Notes under the pieces: model-generated
What the model saw: only the letters and a program-made list of their open reading frames with translations
What the model was told of the DNA's origin: nothing
Database searches by the model: none
Position numbers and translations under genes: made by a program
Source of the DNA: Obelidium mucronatum
Taxonomy: Eukaryota > Chytridiomycota > Chytridiomycetes > Chytridiales > Chytriomycetaceae
Assembly: GCA_025765595.1 (NCBI GenBank)
Contig: JAIVFH010000448.1
Location: forward strand, 1 to 19,518
DNA length: 19,518 nucleotides
Direction of reading: 5' to 3'
Shown here: piece by piece, positions 8,413 to 19,124 of the stretch
How positions within the stretch are numbered: the first letter of the stretch is position 1
Layout: every line of letters starts with the position of its first letter

Positions 8413-9006
8413 GCAGGTTCTGTTTCTGTGTTGCGCTTTATACGATTGACAGCTGTCAAAAACAGCAAACTATGAAAAAAAAAACTCTTTTTTCTTTGGA
8501 ACCAGGGCGGCCCTTGAAATAAAGCCGGCTGTCAAAAAATAAAATTTGTTGTCTTGACAAACTGATTACCATAACAGATGTCCGCCTGCCTGTTTCTTTA
8601 GTTTTTGGCTGCTATGAGGCATCTCAAAAATGGAGAAAAGTCTGGGCAAGGCTTCTTCAAAGTTTGGAAGAGATGCGAGCCAGGTAGAGCGCGTGAAAAC
8701 TAGAAAAGGGAATTCAAAACAAAAGGCTCCTGCCCACTTTACGCAAGAAGCCGGTGTGCTAGCGTGGCGCCGTTGGCACGCCTATGTTGGCAGAAATTCC
8801 GCGCACAACACGAAAAGAAAAAGAGGTTGCCGATTTGTGGCAAGAAACCATGTGTAGAGCAATTTTTTTTTTTTTGTTTTTGCTTTGGCGCAGTACTTGC
8901 CGCCATTGTTGAAAGCAATAGTGACCACAGACTCCATGGAGCGAGCGCCAAAGAAGCGTATTATGCAGGATGTGTCTTGGAGATTTTTGCGTGCAGCCGC
9001 GAAAAA

Positions 9007-9124
9007 AACTACAGCACACTGTATTCCCGCGTGGTCTCCCACCGCAGTACTGACAATGCCATCACCAGCTTAACTTCGGAGATCGGACGGGATCCGGTGC
9101 TTTTTGGTGTGTATGGCCGTAGTT
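9007..9124 (-). rRNA. 5S ribosomal RNA, copy 9
   Basis: A 118-nt 5S gene matching the reference copy by eye, with TATAAA at 9149-9154. Its 3' flank has the same kind of insertion as copy 8, at about 8953-8960. Confidence 0.94.
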
Positions 9125-9708
9125 GCAGGTTCTGTTTCTGTGTTGCGCTTTATACGATTGACAGCTGTCAAAAACAGCAAACTATGAAAAAAAAACTCTT
9201 TTTTCTTTGGAACCAGGGCGGCCCTTGAAATAAAGCCGGCTGTCAAAAAATAAAATTTGTTGTCTTGACAAACTGATTACCATAACAGATGTCCGCCTGC
9301 CTGTTTCTTTAGTTTTGGCTGCTATGAGGCATCTCAAAAATGGAGAAAAGTCTGGGCAAGGCTTCTTCAAAGTTTGGAAGAGATGCGAGCCAGGTAGAGC
9401 GCGTGAAAACTAGAAAAGGGAATTCAAAACAAAAGGCTCCTGCCCACTTTACGCAAGAAGCCGGTGTGCTAGCGTGGCGCCGTTGGCACGCCTATGTTGG
9501 CAGAAATTCCGCGCACAACACGAAAAGAAAAAAGAGGTTGCCGATTTGTGGCAGAAACCATGTGTAGAGCAATTTTTTTTTTTTTGTTTTTGCTTTGGCG
9601 CAGTACTTGCCGCCATTGTTGAAAGCAATAGTGACCACAGACTCCATGGAGCGAGCGCCAAATTATGCAGGATGTGTCTTGGAGATTTTTGCGTGCAGCC
9701 GCGAAAAA

Positions 9709-9827
9709 AACTACAGCACACTGTATTCCCGCGTGGTCTCCCACCGCAGTACTGACAATGCCATCACCAGCTTAACTTCGGAGATCGGACGGGATCCGGT
9801 GCTTTTTGGTGTGTATGGCCGTTAGTT
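9709..9827 (-). rRNA. 5S ribosomal RNA, copy 10 (one insertion)
   Basis: 119 nt. One T is inserted at 9822-9823, so the RNA 5' end would read AACTAACGGCC, putting a bulge in helix I. The rest matches the reference. TATAAA is at 9852-9857. Confidence 0.9.
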
Positions 9828-10407
9828 GCAGGTTCTGTTTCTGTGTTGCGCTTTATACGATTGACAGCTGTCAAAAACAGCAAACTATGAAAAAAAAACT
9901 CTTTTTTCTTTGGAACCAGGGCGGCCCTTGAAATAAAGCCGGCTGTCAAAAATAAAATTTGTTGTCTTGACAAACTGATTACCATAACAGATGTCCGCCT
10001 GCCTGTTTCTTTAGTTTTGGCTGCTATGAGGCATCTCAAAAATGGAGAAAAGTCTGGGCAAGGCTTCTTCAAAGTTTGGAAGAGATGCGAGCCAGGTAGA
10101 GCGCGTGAAAACTAGAAAAGGGAATTCAAAACAAAAGGCTCCTGCCCACTTTACGCAAGAAGCCGGTGTGCTAGCGTGGCGCCGTTGGCACGCCTATGTT
10201 GGCAGAAATTCCGCGCACAACACGAAAAGAAAAAAGAGGTTGCCGATTGTGGCAGAAACCATGTGTAGAGCAATTTTTTTTTTTGTTTTTGCTTTGGCGC
10301 AGTACTTGCCGCCATTGTTGAAAGCAATAGTGACCACAGACTCCATGGAGCGAGCGCCAAATTATGCAGGATGTGTCTTGGAGATTTTTGCGTGCAGCCG
10401 CGAAAAA

Positions 10408-10803
10408 AACTACAGCACACAAAGCCGGCTGTCAAATGGAGAAAAGTCTGGGCAAGGCTTCTTCAAAGTTTGGAAGAGATGCGAGCCAGGTAGAGCGCGT
10501 GAAAACTAGAAAAGGGAATTCAAAACAAAAGGCTCCTGCCCACTTTACGCAAGAAGCCGGTGTGCTAGCGTGGCGCCGTTGGCACGCCTATGTTGGCAGA
10601 AATTCCGCGCACAACACGAAAAGAAAAAGAGGTTGCCGATTTGTGGCAGAAACCATGTGTAGAGCAATTTTTTTTTTTTTGTTTTTGCTTTGGCGCAGTA
10701 CTTGCCGCCATTGTTGAAAGCAATAGTGACCACAGACTCCATGGAGCGAGCGCCAAATTATGCAGGATGTGTCTTGGAGATTTTTGCGTGCAGCCGCGAA
10801 AAA
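10408..10803 (-). repeat. Short gene-less unit 9
   Basis: 5S remnant at 10408-10420, same junction, 396 bp. Confidence 0.93.
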
Positions 10804-10921
10804 AACTACAGCACACTGTATTCCCGCGTGGTCTCCCACCGCAGTACTGACAATGCCATCACCAGCTTAACTTCGGAGATCGGACGGGATCCGGTGCTTT
10901 TTGGTGTGTATGGCCGTAGTT
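10804..10921 (-). rRNA. 5S ribosomal RNA, copy 11
   Basis: A 118-nt 5S gene matching the reference copy by eye, with TATAAA at 10946-10951 and a normal terminator. Confidence 0.94.
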
Positions 10922-11504
10922 GCAGGTTCTGTTTCTGTGTTGCGCTTTATACGATTGACAGCTGTCAAAAACAGCAAACTATGAAAAAAAAAACTCTTTT
11001 TCTTTGGAACCAGGGCGGCCCTTGAAATAAAGCCGGCTGTCAAAAAATAAAATTTGTTGTCTTGACAAACTGATTACCATAACAGATGTCCGCCTGCCTG
11101 TTTCTTTAGTTTTGGCTGCTATGAGGCATCTCAAAAATGGAGAAAAGTCTGGGCAAGGCTTCTTCAAAGTTTGGAAGAGATGCGAGCCAGGTAGAGCGCG
11201 TGAAAACTAGAAAAGGGAATTCAAAACAAAAGGCTCCTGCCCACTTTACGCAAGAAGCCGGTGTGCTAGCGTGGCGCCGTTGGCACGCCTATGTTGGCAG
11301 AAATTCCGCGCACAACACGAAAAGAAAAAAGAGGTTGCCGATTTGTGGCAGAAACCATGTGTAGAGCAATTTTTTTTTTTTGTTTTTGCTTTGGCGCAGT
11401 ACTTGCCGCCATTGTTGAAAGCAATAGTGACCACAGACTCCATGGAGCGAGCGCCAAATTATGCAGGATGTGTCTTGGAGATTTTTGCGTGCAGCCGCGA
11501 AAAA

Positions 11505-11622
11505 AACTACAGCACACTGTATTCCCGCGTGGTCTCCCACCGCAGTACTGACAATGCCATCACCAGCTTAACTTCGGAGATCGGACGGGATCCGGTGCTT
11601 TTTGGTGTGTATGGCCGTAGTT
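11505..11622 (-). rRNA. 5S ribosomal RNA, copy 12
   Basis: A 118-nt 5S gene matching the reference copy by eye, with TATAAA at 11647-11652. The spacer to its right (about 11740-11900) has several single-base indels, but the gene and its near upstream region do not. Confidence 0.94.
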
Positions 11623-12206
11623 GCAGGTTCTGTTTCTGTGTTGCGCTTTATACGATTGACAGCTGTCAAAAACAGCAAACTATGAAAAAAAAAACTCTTT
11701 TTTCTTTGGAACCAGGGCGGCCCTTGAAATAAAGCCGGCTGTCAAAAATAAAATTTGTTGTCTTGACAACTGATTACCATAACAGATGTCCGCCTGCCTG
11801 TTTCTTTAGTTTTGGCTGCTATGAGGCATCTCAAAAATGGAGAAAGTCTGGGCAAGGCTTCTTCAAAGTTTGGAAGAGATGCGAGCCAGGTAGAGCGTCG
11901 TGAAAACTAGAAAAGGGAATTCAAAACAAAAGGCTCCTGCCCACTTTACGCAAGAAGCCGGTGTGCTAGCGTGGCGCCGTTGGCACGCCTATGTTGGCAG
12001 AAATTCCGCGCACAACACGAAAAGAAAAAAGAGGTTTCCGATTTGTGGCAGAAACCATGTGTAGAGCAATTTTTTTTTTTTTGTTTTTGCTTTGGCGCAG
12101 TACTTGCCGCCATTGTTGAAAGCAATAGTGACCACAGACTCCATGGAGCGAAGCGCAAATTATGCAGGATGTGTCTTGGAGATTTTTGCGTGCAGCCGCG
12201 AAAAAA

Positions 12207-12324
12207 AACTACAGCACACTGTATTCCCGCGTGGTCTCCCACCGCAGTACTGACAATGCCATCACCAGCTTAACTTCGGAGATCGGACGGGATCCGGTGC
12301 TTTTTGGTGTGTATGGCCGTAGTT
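12207..12324 (-). rRNA. 5S ribosomal RNA, copy 13
   Basis: A 118-nt 5S gene matching the reference copy by eye, with TATAAA at 12349-12354. The terminator is T8. The 3' flank near 12150 reads GAGCGAAGCGCAAATT, a local variant of GAGCGAGCGCCAAATT. Confidence 0.94.
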
Positions 12325-12909
12325 GCAGGTTCTGTTTCTGTGTTGCGCTTTATACGATTGACAGCTGTCAAAAACAGCAAACTATGAAAAAAAAAAACTC
12401 TTTTTTCTTTGGAACCAGGGCGGCCCTTGAAATAAAGCCGGCTGTCAAAAAATAAAATTTGTTGTCTTGACAAACTGATTACCATAACAGATGTCCGCCT
12501 GCCTGTTTCTTTAGTTTTGGCTGCTATGAGGCATCTCAAAAATGGAGAAAAGTCTGGGCAAGGCTTCTTCAAAGTTTGGAAGAGATGCGAGCCAGGTAGA
12601 GCGCGTGAAAACTAGAAAAGGGAATTCAAAACAAAAGGCTCCTGCCCACTTTACGCAAGAAGCCGGTGTGCTAGCGTGGCGCCGTTGGCACGCCTATGTT
12701 GGCAGAAATTCCGCGCACAACACGAAAAGAAAAAAGAGGTTGCCGATTTGTGGCAGAAACCATGTGTAGAGCAATTTTTTTTTTTTGTTTTTGCTTTGGC
12801 GCAGTACTTGCCGCCATTGTTGAAAGCAATAGTGACCACAGACTCCATGGAGCGAGCGCCAAATTATGCAGGATGTGTCTTGGAGATTTTTGCGTGCAGC
12901 CGCGAAAAA

Positions 12910-13306
12910 AACTACAGCACACAAAGCCGGCTGTCAAATGGAGAAAAGTCTGGGCAAGGCTTCTTCAAAGTTTGGAAGAGATGCGAGCCAGGTAGAGCGC
13001 GTGAAAACTAGAAAAGGGAATTCAAAACAAAAGGCTCCTGCCCACTTTACGCAAGAAGCCGGTGTGCTAGCGTGGCGCCGTTGGCACGCCTATGTTGGCA
13101 GAAATTCCGCGCACAAACACGAAAAGAAAAAAGAGGTTGCCGATTTGTGGCAGAAACCATGTGTAGAGCAATTTTTTTTTTTTGTTTTTGCTTTGGCGCA
13201 GTACTTGCCGCCATTGTTGAAAGCAATAGTGACCACAGACTCCATGGAGCGAGCGCCAAATTATGCAGGATGTGTCTTGGAGATTTTTGCGTGCAGCCGC
13301 GAAAAA
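12910..13306 (-). repeat. Short gene-less unit 10
   Basis: 5S remnant at 12910-12922 and the same junction. One A is added in CACAAACACG near 13116. Confidence 0.93.
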
Positions 13307-13424
13307 AACTACAGCACACTGTATTCCCGCGTGGTCTCCCACCGCAGTACTGACAATGCCATCACCAGCTTAACTTCGGAGATCGGACGGGATCCGGTGC
13401 TTTTTGGTGTGTATGGCCGTAGTT
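13307..13424 (-). rRNA. 5S ribosomal RNA, copy 14
   Basis: A 118-nt 5S gene matching the reference copy by eye, with TATAAA at 13449-13454. It lies between two single short units. Confidence 0.94.
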
Positions 13425-14010
13425 GCAGGTTCTGTTTCTGTGTTGCGCTTTATACGATTGACAGCTGTCAAAAACAGCAAACTATGAAAAAAAAAACTCT
13501 TTTTTCTTTGGAACCAGGGCGGCCCTTGAAATAAAGCCGGCTGTCAAAAAATAAAATTTGTTGTCTTGACAAACTGATTACCATAACAGATGTCCGCCTG
13601 CCTGTTTCTTTAGTTTTGGCTGCTATGAGGCATCTCAAAAATGGAGAAAAGTCTGGGCAAGGCTTCTTCAAAGTTTGGAAGAGATGCGAGCCAGGTAGAG
13701 CGCGTGAAAACTAGAAAAGGGAATTCAAAACAAAAGGCTCCTGCCCACTTTACGCAAGAAGCCGGTGTGCTAGCGTGGCGCCGTTGGCACGCCTATGTTG
13801 GCAGAAATTCCGCGCACAACACGAAAAGAAAAAAGGAGGTTGCCGATTTGTGGCAGAAACCATGTGTAGAGCAATTTTTTTTTTTTTGTTTTTGCTTTGG
13901 CGCAGTACTTGCCGCCATTGTTGAAAGCAATAGTGACCACAGACTCCATGGAGCGAGCGCCAAATTATGCAGGATGTGTCTTGGAGATTTTTGCGTGCAG
14001 CCGCGAAAAA

Positions 14011-14407
14011 AACTACAGCACACAAAGCCGGCTGTCAAATGGAGAAAAGTCTGGGCAAGGCTTCTTCAAAGTTTGGAAGAGATGCGAGCCAGGTAGAGCG
14101 CGTGAAAACTAGAAAAGGGAATTCAAAACAAAAGGCTCCTGCCCACTTTACGCAAGAAGCCGGTGTGCTAGCGTGGCGCCGTTGGCACGCCTATGTTGGC
14201 AGAAATTCCGCGCACAACACGAAAAGAAAAAAGAGGTTGCCGATTTGTGGCAGAAACCATGTGTAGAGCAATTTTTTTTTTTTTGTTTTTGCTTTGGCGC
14301 AGTACTTGCCGCCATTGTTGAAAGCAATAGTGACCACAGACTCCATGGAGCGAGCGCCAAATTATGCAGGATGTGTCTTGGAGATTTTTGCGTGCAGCCG
14401 CGAAAAA
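14011..14407 (-). repeat. Short gene-less unit 11
   Basis: 5S remnant at 14011-14023, same junction, 397 bp. Confidence 0.93.
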
Positions 14408-14525
14408 AACTACAGCACACTGTATTCCCGCGTGGTCTCCCACCGCAGTACTGACAATGCCATCACCAGCTTAACTTCGGAGATCGGACGGGATCCGGTG
14501 CTTTTTGGTGTGTATGGCCGTAGTT
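14408..14525 (-). rRNA. 5S ribosomal RNA, copy 15
   Basis: A 118-nt 5S gene matching the reference copy by eye, with TATAAA at 14550-14555. It is the first of four consecutive gene-bearing units, the longest such run in the window. Confidence 0.94.
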
Positions 14526-15109
14526 GCAGGTTCTGTTTCTGTGTTGCGCTTTATACGATTGACAGCTGTCAAAAACAGCAAACTATGAAAAAAAAAACTC
14601 TTTTTTCTTTGGAACCAGGGCGGCCCTTGAAATAAAGCCGGCTGTCAAAAAATAAAATTTGTTGTCTTGACAAACTGATTACCATAACAGATGTCCGCCT
14701 GCCTGTTTCTTTAGTTTTGGCTGCTATGAGGCATCTCAAAAATGGAGAAAAGTCTGGGCAAGGCTTCTTCAAAGTTTGGAAGAGATGCGAGCCAGGTAGA
14801 GCGCGTGAAAACTAGAAAAGGGAATTCAAAACAAAAGGCTCCTGCCCACTTTACGCAAGAAGCCGGTGTGCTAGCGTGGCGCCGTTGGCACGCCTATGTT
14901 GGCAGAAATTCCGCGCACAACACGAAAAGAAAAAAGAGGTTGCCGATTTGTGGCAGAAACCATGTGTAGAGCAATTTTTTTTTTTTGTTTTTGCTTTGGC
15001 GCAGTACTTGCCGCCATTGTTGAAAGCAATAGTGACCACAGACTCCATGGAGCGAGCGCCAAATTATGCAGGATGTGTCTTGGAGATTTTTGCGTGCAGC
15101 CGCGAAAAA

Positions 15110-15227
15110 AACTACAGCACACTGTATTCCCGCGTGGTCTCCCACCGCAGTACTGACAATGCCATCACCAGCTTAACTTCGGAGATCGGACGGGATCCGG
15201 TGCTTTTTGGTGTGTATGGCCGTAGTT
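15110..15227 (-). rRNA. 5S ribosomal RNA, copy 16
   Basis: A 118-nt 5S gene matching the reference copy by eye, with TATAAA at 15252-15257 and a normal terminator. Confidence 0.94.
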
Positions 15228-15822
15228 GCAGGTTCTGTTTCTGTGTTGCGCTTTATACGATTGACAGCTGTCAAAAACAGCAAACTATGAAAAAAAAAAA
15301 CTCTTTTTTCTTTGGAACCAGGGCGGCCCTTGAAATAAAGCCGGCTGTCAAAAAATAAAATTTGTTGTCTTGACAAACTGATTACCATAACAGATGTCCG
15401 CCTGCCTGTTTCTTTAGTTTTGGCTGCTATGAGGCATCTCAAAAATGGAGAAAAGTCTGGGCAAGGCTTCTTCAAAGTTTGGAAGAGATGCGAGCCAGGT
15501 AGAGCGCGTGAAAACTAGAAAAGGGAATTCAAAACAAAAGGCTCCTGCCCACTTTACGCAAGAAGCCGGTGTGCTAGCGTGGCGCCGTTGGCACGCCTAT
15601 GTTGGCAGAAATTCCGCGCACAACACGAAAAGAAAAAAGAGGTTGCCGATTTGTGGCAGAAACCATGTGTAGAGCAATTTTTTTTTTTTTGTTTTTGCTT
15701 TGGCGCAGTACTTGCCGCCATTGTTGAAAGCAATAGTGACCACAGACTCCATGGAGCGAGCGCCAAGAAGGCGTAATTATGCAGGATGTGTCTTGGAGAT
15801 TTTTGCGTGCAGCCGCGAAAAA

Positions 15823-15940
15823 AACTACAGCACACTGTATTCCCGCGTGGTCTCCCACCGCAGTACTGACAATGCCATCACCAGCTTAACTTCGGAGATC
15901 GGACGGGATCCGGTGCTTTTTGGTGTGTATGGCCGTAGTT
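15823..15940 (-). rRNA. 5S ribosomal RNA, copy 17
   Basis: A 118-nt 5S gene matching the reference copy by eye, with TATAAA at 15965-15970. Its 3' flank carries the GAAGGCGTAA-type insertion at about 15767-15775. Confidence 0.94.
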
Positions 15941-16535
15941 GCAGGTTCTGTTTCTGTGTTGCGCTTTATACGATTGACAGCTGTCAAAAACAGCAAACTA
16001 TGAAAAAAAAAACTCTTTTTTCTTTGGAACCAGGGCGGCCCTTGAAATAAAGCCGGCTGTCAAAAAATAAAATTTGTTGTCTTGACAAACTGATTACCAT
16101 AACAGATGTCCGCCTGCCTGTTTCTTTAGTTTTGGCTGCTATGAGGCATCTCAAAAATGGAGAAAAAGTCTGGGCAAGGCTTCTTCAAAGTTTGGAAGAG
16201 ATGCGAGCCAGGTAGAGCGCGTGAAAACTAGAAAAGGGAATTCAAACAAAAGGCTCCTGCCCACTTTACGCAAGAAGCCGGTGTGCTAGCGTGGCGCCGT
16301 TGGCACGCCTATGTTGGCAGAAATTCCGCGCACAACACGAAAAGAAAAAAGAGGTTGCCGATTTGTGGCAGAAACCATGTGTAGAGCAATTTTTTTTTTT
16401 TTGTTTTTGCTTTGGCGCAGTACTTGCCGCCATTGTTGAAAGCAATAGTGACCACAGACTCCATGGAGCGAGCGCCAAAGAAGGCGTAATTATGCAGGAT
16501 GTGTCTTGGAGATTTTTGCGTGCAGCCGCGAAAAA

Positions 16536-16653
16536 AACTACAGCACACTGTATTCCCGCGTGGTCTCCCACCGCAGTACTGACAATGCCATCACCAGCTT
16601 AACTTCGGAGATCGGACGGGATCCGGTGCTTTTTGGTGTGTATGGCCGTAGTT
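16536..16653 (-). rRNA. 5S ribosomal RNA, copy 18
   Basis: A 118-nt 5S gene matching the reference copy by eye, with TATAAA at 16678-16683. Its 3' flank carries the fullest (10-nt) form of the GAAGGCGTAA insertion, at 16480-16489. Confidence 0.94.
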
Positions 16654-17238
16654 GCAGGTTCTGTTTCTGTGTTGCGCTTTATACGATTGACAGCTGTCAA
16701 AAACAGCAAACTATGAAAAAAAAAAACTCTTTTTTCTTTGGAACCAGGGCGGCCCTTGAAATAAAGCCGGCTGTCAAAAAATAAAATTTGTTGTCTTGAC
16801 AAACTGATTACCATAACAGATGTCCGCCTGCCTGTTTCTTTAGTTTTGGCTGCTATGAGGCATCTCAAAAATGGAGAAAAGTCTGGGCAAGGCTTCTTCA
16901 AAGTTTGGAAGAGATGCGAGCCAGGTAGAGCGCGTGAAAACTAGAAAAGGGAATTCAAAACAAAAGGCTCCTGCCCACTTTACGCAAGAAGCCGGTGTGC
17001 TAGCGTGGCGCCGTTGGCACGCCTATGTTGGCAGAAATTCCGCGCACAACACGAAAGAAACAAGAGGTTGCCGATTTGTGGCAGAAAAACCATGTGTAGA
17101 GCAATTTTTTTTTTTTTGTTTTTGCTTTGGCGCAGTACTTGCCGCCATTGTGAAAGCAATAGTGACCACAGACTCCATGGAGCGAGGCCCAAATTATGCA
17201 GGAGTGGTCTGGAGATTTTTGCGTGCAGCCGCGAAAAA

Positions 17239-17634
17239 AACTACAGCACACAAAGCCGGCTGTCAAATGGAGAAAAGTCTGGGCAAGGCTTCTTCAAAGT
17301 TTGGAAGAGATGCGAGCCAGGTAGAGCGCGTGAAAACTAGAAAAGGGAATTCAAAACAAAAGGCTCCTGCCCACTTTACGCAAGAAGCCGGTGTGCTAGC
17401 GTGGCGCCGTTGGCACGCCTATGTTGGCAGAAATTCCGCGCACAACACGAAAAGAAAAAAGAGGTTGCCGATTTGTGGCAGAAACCATGTGTAGAGCAAT
17501 TTTTTTTTTTTGTTTTTGCTTTGGCGCAGTACTTGCCGCCATTGTTGAAAGCAATAGTGACCACAGACTCCATGGAGCGAGCGCCAAATTATGCAGGATG
17601 TGTCTTGGAGATTTTTGCGTGCAGCCGCGAAAAA
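17239..17634 (-). repeat. Short gene-less unit 12
   Basis: 5S remnant at 17239-17251 and the same junction. The spacer immediately to its left (17050-17215) is the most altered stretch in the window. Confidence 0.93.
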
Positions 17635-17752
17635 AACTACAGCACACTGTATTCCCGCGTGGTCTCCCACCGCAGTACTGACAATGCCATCACCAGCTTA
17701 ACTTCGGAGATCGGACGGGATCCGGTGCTTTTTGGTGTGTATGGCCGTAGTT
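17635..17752 (-). rRNA. 5S ribosomal RNA, copy 19
   Basis: A 118-nt 5S gene matching the reference copy by eye. Two single-base insertions between gene and TATA box (TGTTTTCTGT and GCCGC) move TATAAA to 17779-17784, about -32 to -27 instead of -30 to -25. It is the last gene before three consecutive gene-less units at the right edge. Confidence 0.93.
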
Positions 17753-18338
17753 GCAGGTTCTGTTTTCTGTGTTGCCGCTTTATACGATTGACAGCTGTCA
17801 AAAACAGCAAACTATGAAAAAAAAAAAACTCTTTTTCTTTGGAACCAGGGCGGCCCTTGAATAAAGACCGGCTGTCAAAAATAAAATTTGTTGTCTTGAC
17901 AAACTGATTACCATAACAGATGTCCGCCTGCCTGTTTCTTTAGTTTTGGCTGCTATGAGGCATCTCAAAAATGGAGAAAAGTCTGGGCAAGGCTTCTTCA
18001 AAGTTTGGAAGAGATGCGAGCCAGGTAGAGCGCGTGAAAACTAGAAAAGGGAATTCAAAACAAAAGGCTCCTGCCCACTTTACGCAAGAAGCCGGTGTGC
18101 TAGCGTGGCGCCGTTGGCACGCCTATGTTGGCAGAAATTCCGCGCACAACACGAAAAGAAAAAAGAGGTTGCCGATTTGTGGCAGAAACCATGTGTAGAG
18201 CAATTTTTTTTTTTTGTTTTTGCTTTGGCGCAGTACTTGCCGCCATTGTTGAAAGCAATAGTGACCACAGACTCCATGGAGCGAGCGCCAAATTATGCAG
18301 GATGTGTCTTGGAGATTTTTGCGTGCAGCCGCGAAAAA

Positions 18339-18730
18339 AACTACAGCACACAAAGCCGGCTGTCAAATGGAGAAAAGTCTGGGCAAGGCTTCTTCAAAGT
18401 TTGGAAGAGCGAGCCAGGTAGAGCGCGTGAAAACTAGAAAAGGGAATTCAAAACAAAAGGCTCCTGCCCACTTTACGCAAGAAGCCGGTGTGCTAGCGTG
18501 GCGCCGTTGGCACGCCTATGTTGGCAGAAATTCCGCGCACAACACGAAAAGAAAAAAGAGGTTGCCGATTTGTGGCAGAAACCATGTGTAGAGCAATTTT
18601 TTTTTTTTGTTTTTGCTTTGGCGCAGTACTTGCCGCCATTGTTGAAAGCAATAGTGACCACAGACTCCATGGAGCGAGCGCCAAATTATGCAGGATGTGT
18701 CTTGGAGATTTTTGCGTGCAGCCGCGAAAA
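18339..18730 (-). repeat. Short gene-less unit 13
   Basis: 5S remnant at 18339-18351 and the same junction. At 392 bp it is the shortest complete unit, because AGAGATGCGAGCC is reduced to AGAGCGAGCC near 18406. Confidence 0.93.
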
Positions 18731-19124
18731 AACTACAGCACACAAAGCCGGCTGTCAAATGGAGAAAAGTCTGGGCAAGGCTTCTTCAAAGTTTGGAAGA
18801 GATGCGAGCCAGGTAGAGCGCGTGAAAACTAGAAAAGGGAATTCAAAACAAAAGGCTCCTGCCCACTTTACGCAAGAAGCCGGTGTGCTAGCGTGGCGCC
18901 GTTGGCACGCCTATGTTGGCAGAAATTCCGCGCACAACACGAAAAGAAAAAGAGGTTGCCGATTTGTGGCAGAAACCATGTGTAGAGCAATTTTTTTTTT
19001 TTGTTTTTGCTTTGGCGCAGTACTTGCCGCCATTGTTGAAAGCAATAGTGACCACAGACTCCATGGAGCGAGCGCCAAATTATGCAGGATGTGTCTTGGA
19101 GATTTTTGCGTGCAGCCGCGAAAA
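18731..19124 (-). repeat. Short gene-less unit 14
   Basis: 5S remnant at 18731-18743, same junction. Its terminator run is one T shorter (T6), a variant shared with the next unit. Confidence 0.93.
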
